Under the pieces are notes generated by a model. The model was not told the origin of the DNA. It did not search any database and saw only the letters and a program-made list of their open reading frames with translations. The position numbers were made by a program, and so were the translations under genes. A stretch of 64,000 bases of DNA from Streptomyces sp. HD. GTDB lineage: Bacteria > Actinomycetota > Actinomycetes > Streptomycetales > Streptomycetaceae. Shown piece by piece: positions 63,611-64,000 of this stretch (positions are counted from its first letter, which is position 1; each line of letters starts with the position of its first letter). The stretch is from NCBI RefSeq assembly GCF_028369295.1, contig NZ_JAQMYP010000002.1:278943-342942 (forward strand), given 5' to 3'.

Positions 63611-64000
63611 TCAGTCCTTGATCTCGCAGATGGCCGCGCCCGACGTGAGCGAGGCGCCGACCTCCGCGGACAGGCCCTTGATGGTGCCGGACTTGTGCGC
63701 GTTCAGCGGCTGTTCCATCTTCATCGCTTCGAGTACGACGATCAGGTCGCCCTCCTTGACCTCCTGGCCCTCCTCGACCGCGACCTTGACGATCGTGCCC
63801 TGCATCGGGGAGGCGAGGGTGTCGCCGGAGGCGGCGGGGCCGGACTTCTTGGCGGCGCGGCGCTTGGGCTTGGCGCCCGCGGCCAGGCCGGTGCGGGCCA
63901 GCGTCATGCCGAGCGAGGCGGGGAGGGAGACCTCCAGGCGCTTGCCGCCCACCTCGACGACGACCGTCTCCCGGCCGGCCTCCTCCTCCGCCTCGGTGGC
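63611..64000 (-). CDS. Acyl-CoA carboxylase biotin-carrying alpha subunit (C-terminal part)
   Basis: The frame is open to the window edge (130 codons visible), so only the C-terminus of a larger protein is seen. It contains a biotinyl (BCCP) domain with biotinylated Lys in LEAMKMEQPL and a preceding Lys/Arg/Ala-rich linker, as in actinomycete AccA-type alpha subunits that fuse biotin carboxylase and carrier domains. It works with a beta subunit encoded elsewhere to carboxylate acetyl- or propionyl-CoA. The internal Met at 63952 is not the start. Confidence 0.9.
   Translation of the reverse strand, partial: ATEAEEEAGRETVVVEVGGKRLEVSLPASLGMTLARTGLAAGAKPKRRAAKKSGPAASGDTLASPMQGTIVKVAVEEGQEVKEGDLIVVLEAMKMEQPLNAHKSGTIKGLSAEVGASLTSGAAICEIKD

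Overview
The window is a high-GC, densely coded chromosome segment from a Streptomyces. The signs are strongly biased third-codon positions, many GTG starts, likely leaderless genes, and actinomycete-specific families: DUF397 and XRE-DUF5753 proteins, SigE-type ECF sigma factors, an AfsQ1/AfsQ2/SigQ locus, and AccA-type acyl-CoA carboxylase. From memory, the gene order resembles the S. coelicolor core from about SCO4869 to SCO4921; this was not checked by alignment. No rRNA, tRNA, CRISPR array, prophage or intact insertion sequence was seen.

Layout. 1-8.9 kb: the tail of an unknown gene, an L,D-transpeptidase lipoprotein, a B12-dependent acyl-CoA mutase large subunit, a LeuE/LysE exporter, a divergent FAD monooxygenase/TetR pair with two matching operators, a secreted ricin-type lectin, and two tandem AraC regulators. 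9.0-20.2 kb: a surface-glycan cluster. It has two mirror-image modules, each a GT2 glycosyltransferase plus a polysialyltransferase-like protein, around an acyltransferase-3 membrane protein. These are followed by another glycosyltransferase-like protein, a CMP-nonulosonate synthetase fused to a HAD phosphatase, a short NeuB-type synthase and a third sialyltransferase-like protein. The set fits a Kdn-type teichulosonic acid of the cell wall. 20.2-24 kb: two small secreted proteins (one apparently frameshifted), a methyltransferase and a WhiJ-like trio.

24.2-34.3 kb and scattered islands to 59.5 kb: a nucleoside uptake and breakdown system. It has two BMP lipoproteins, a nucleoside ABC transporter (ATPase and two permeases), cytidine deaminase, pyrimidine-nucleoside phosphorylase, adenosine deaminase, deoxyribose-phosphate aldolase with an aldehyde dehydrogenase pair, purine nucleoside phosphorylase, a PGM2-type phosphomutase that is probably the phosphopentomutase, and a uridine-kinase-like protein. 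Six of the transcription units carry the same palindrome (CTACGCGCGTAG or a close variant) at their promoters. They appear to form one regulon under an unidentified repressor, and this is the most interesting signal in the window.

34.3-64 kb, remainder: an AEC transporter, a STAS protein overlapping an ECF sigma factor tail-to-tail, a decayed DNA sliding-clamp paralogue, an MFS exporter with a divergent LysR regulator, the afsQ2-afsQ1/sigQ locus with a matching AfsQ1 box, PH-domain membrane proteins, a PIG-V-like mannosyltransferase whose 3' end is tandemly triplicated, an LpdA-type quinone reductase without the redox disulfide, DeoR and TetR regulators, and the end of a biotin-dependent carboxylase subunit. 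Several intergenic repeat families are present, including three short tandem arrays that each begin at a stop codon.
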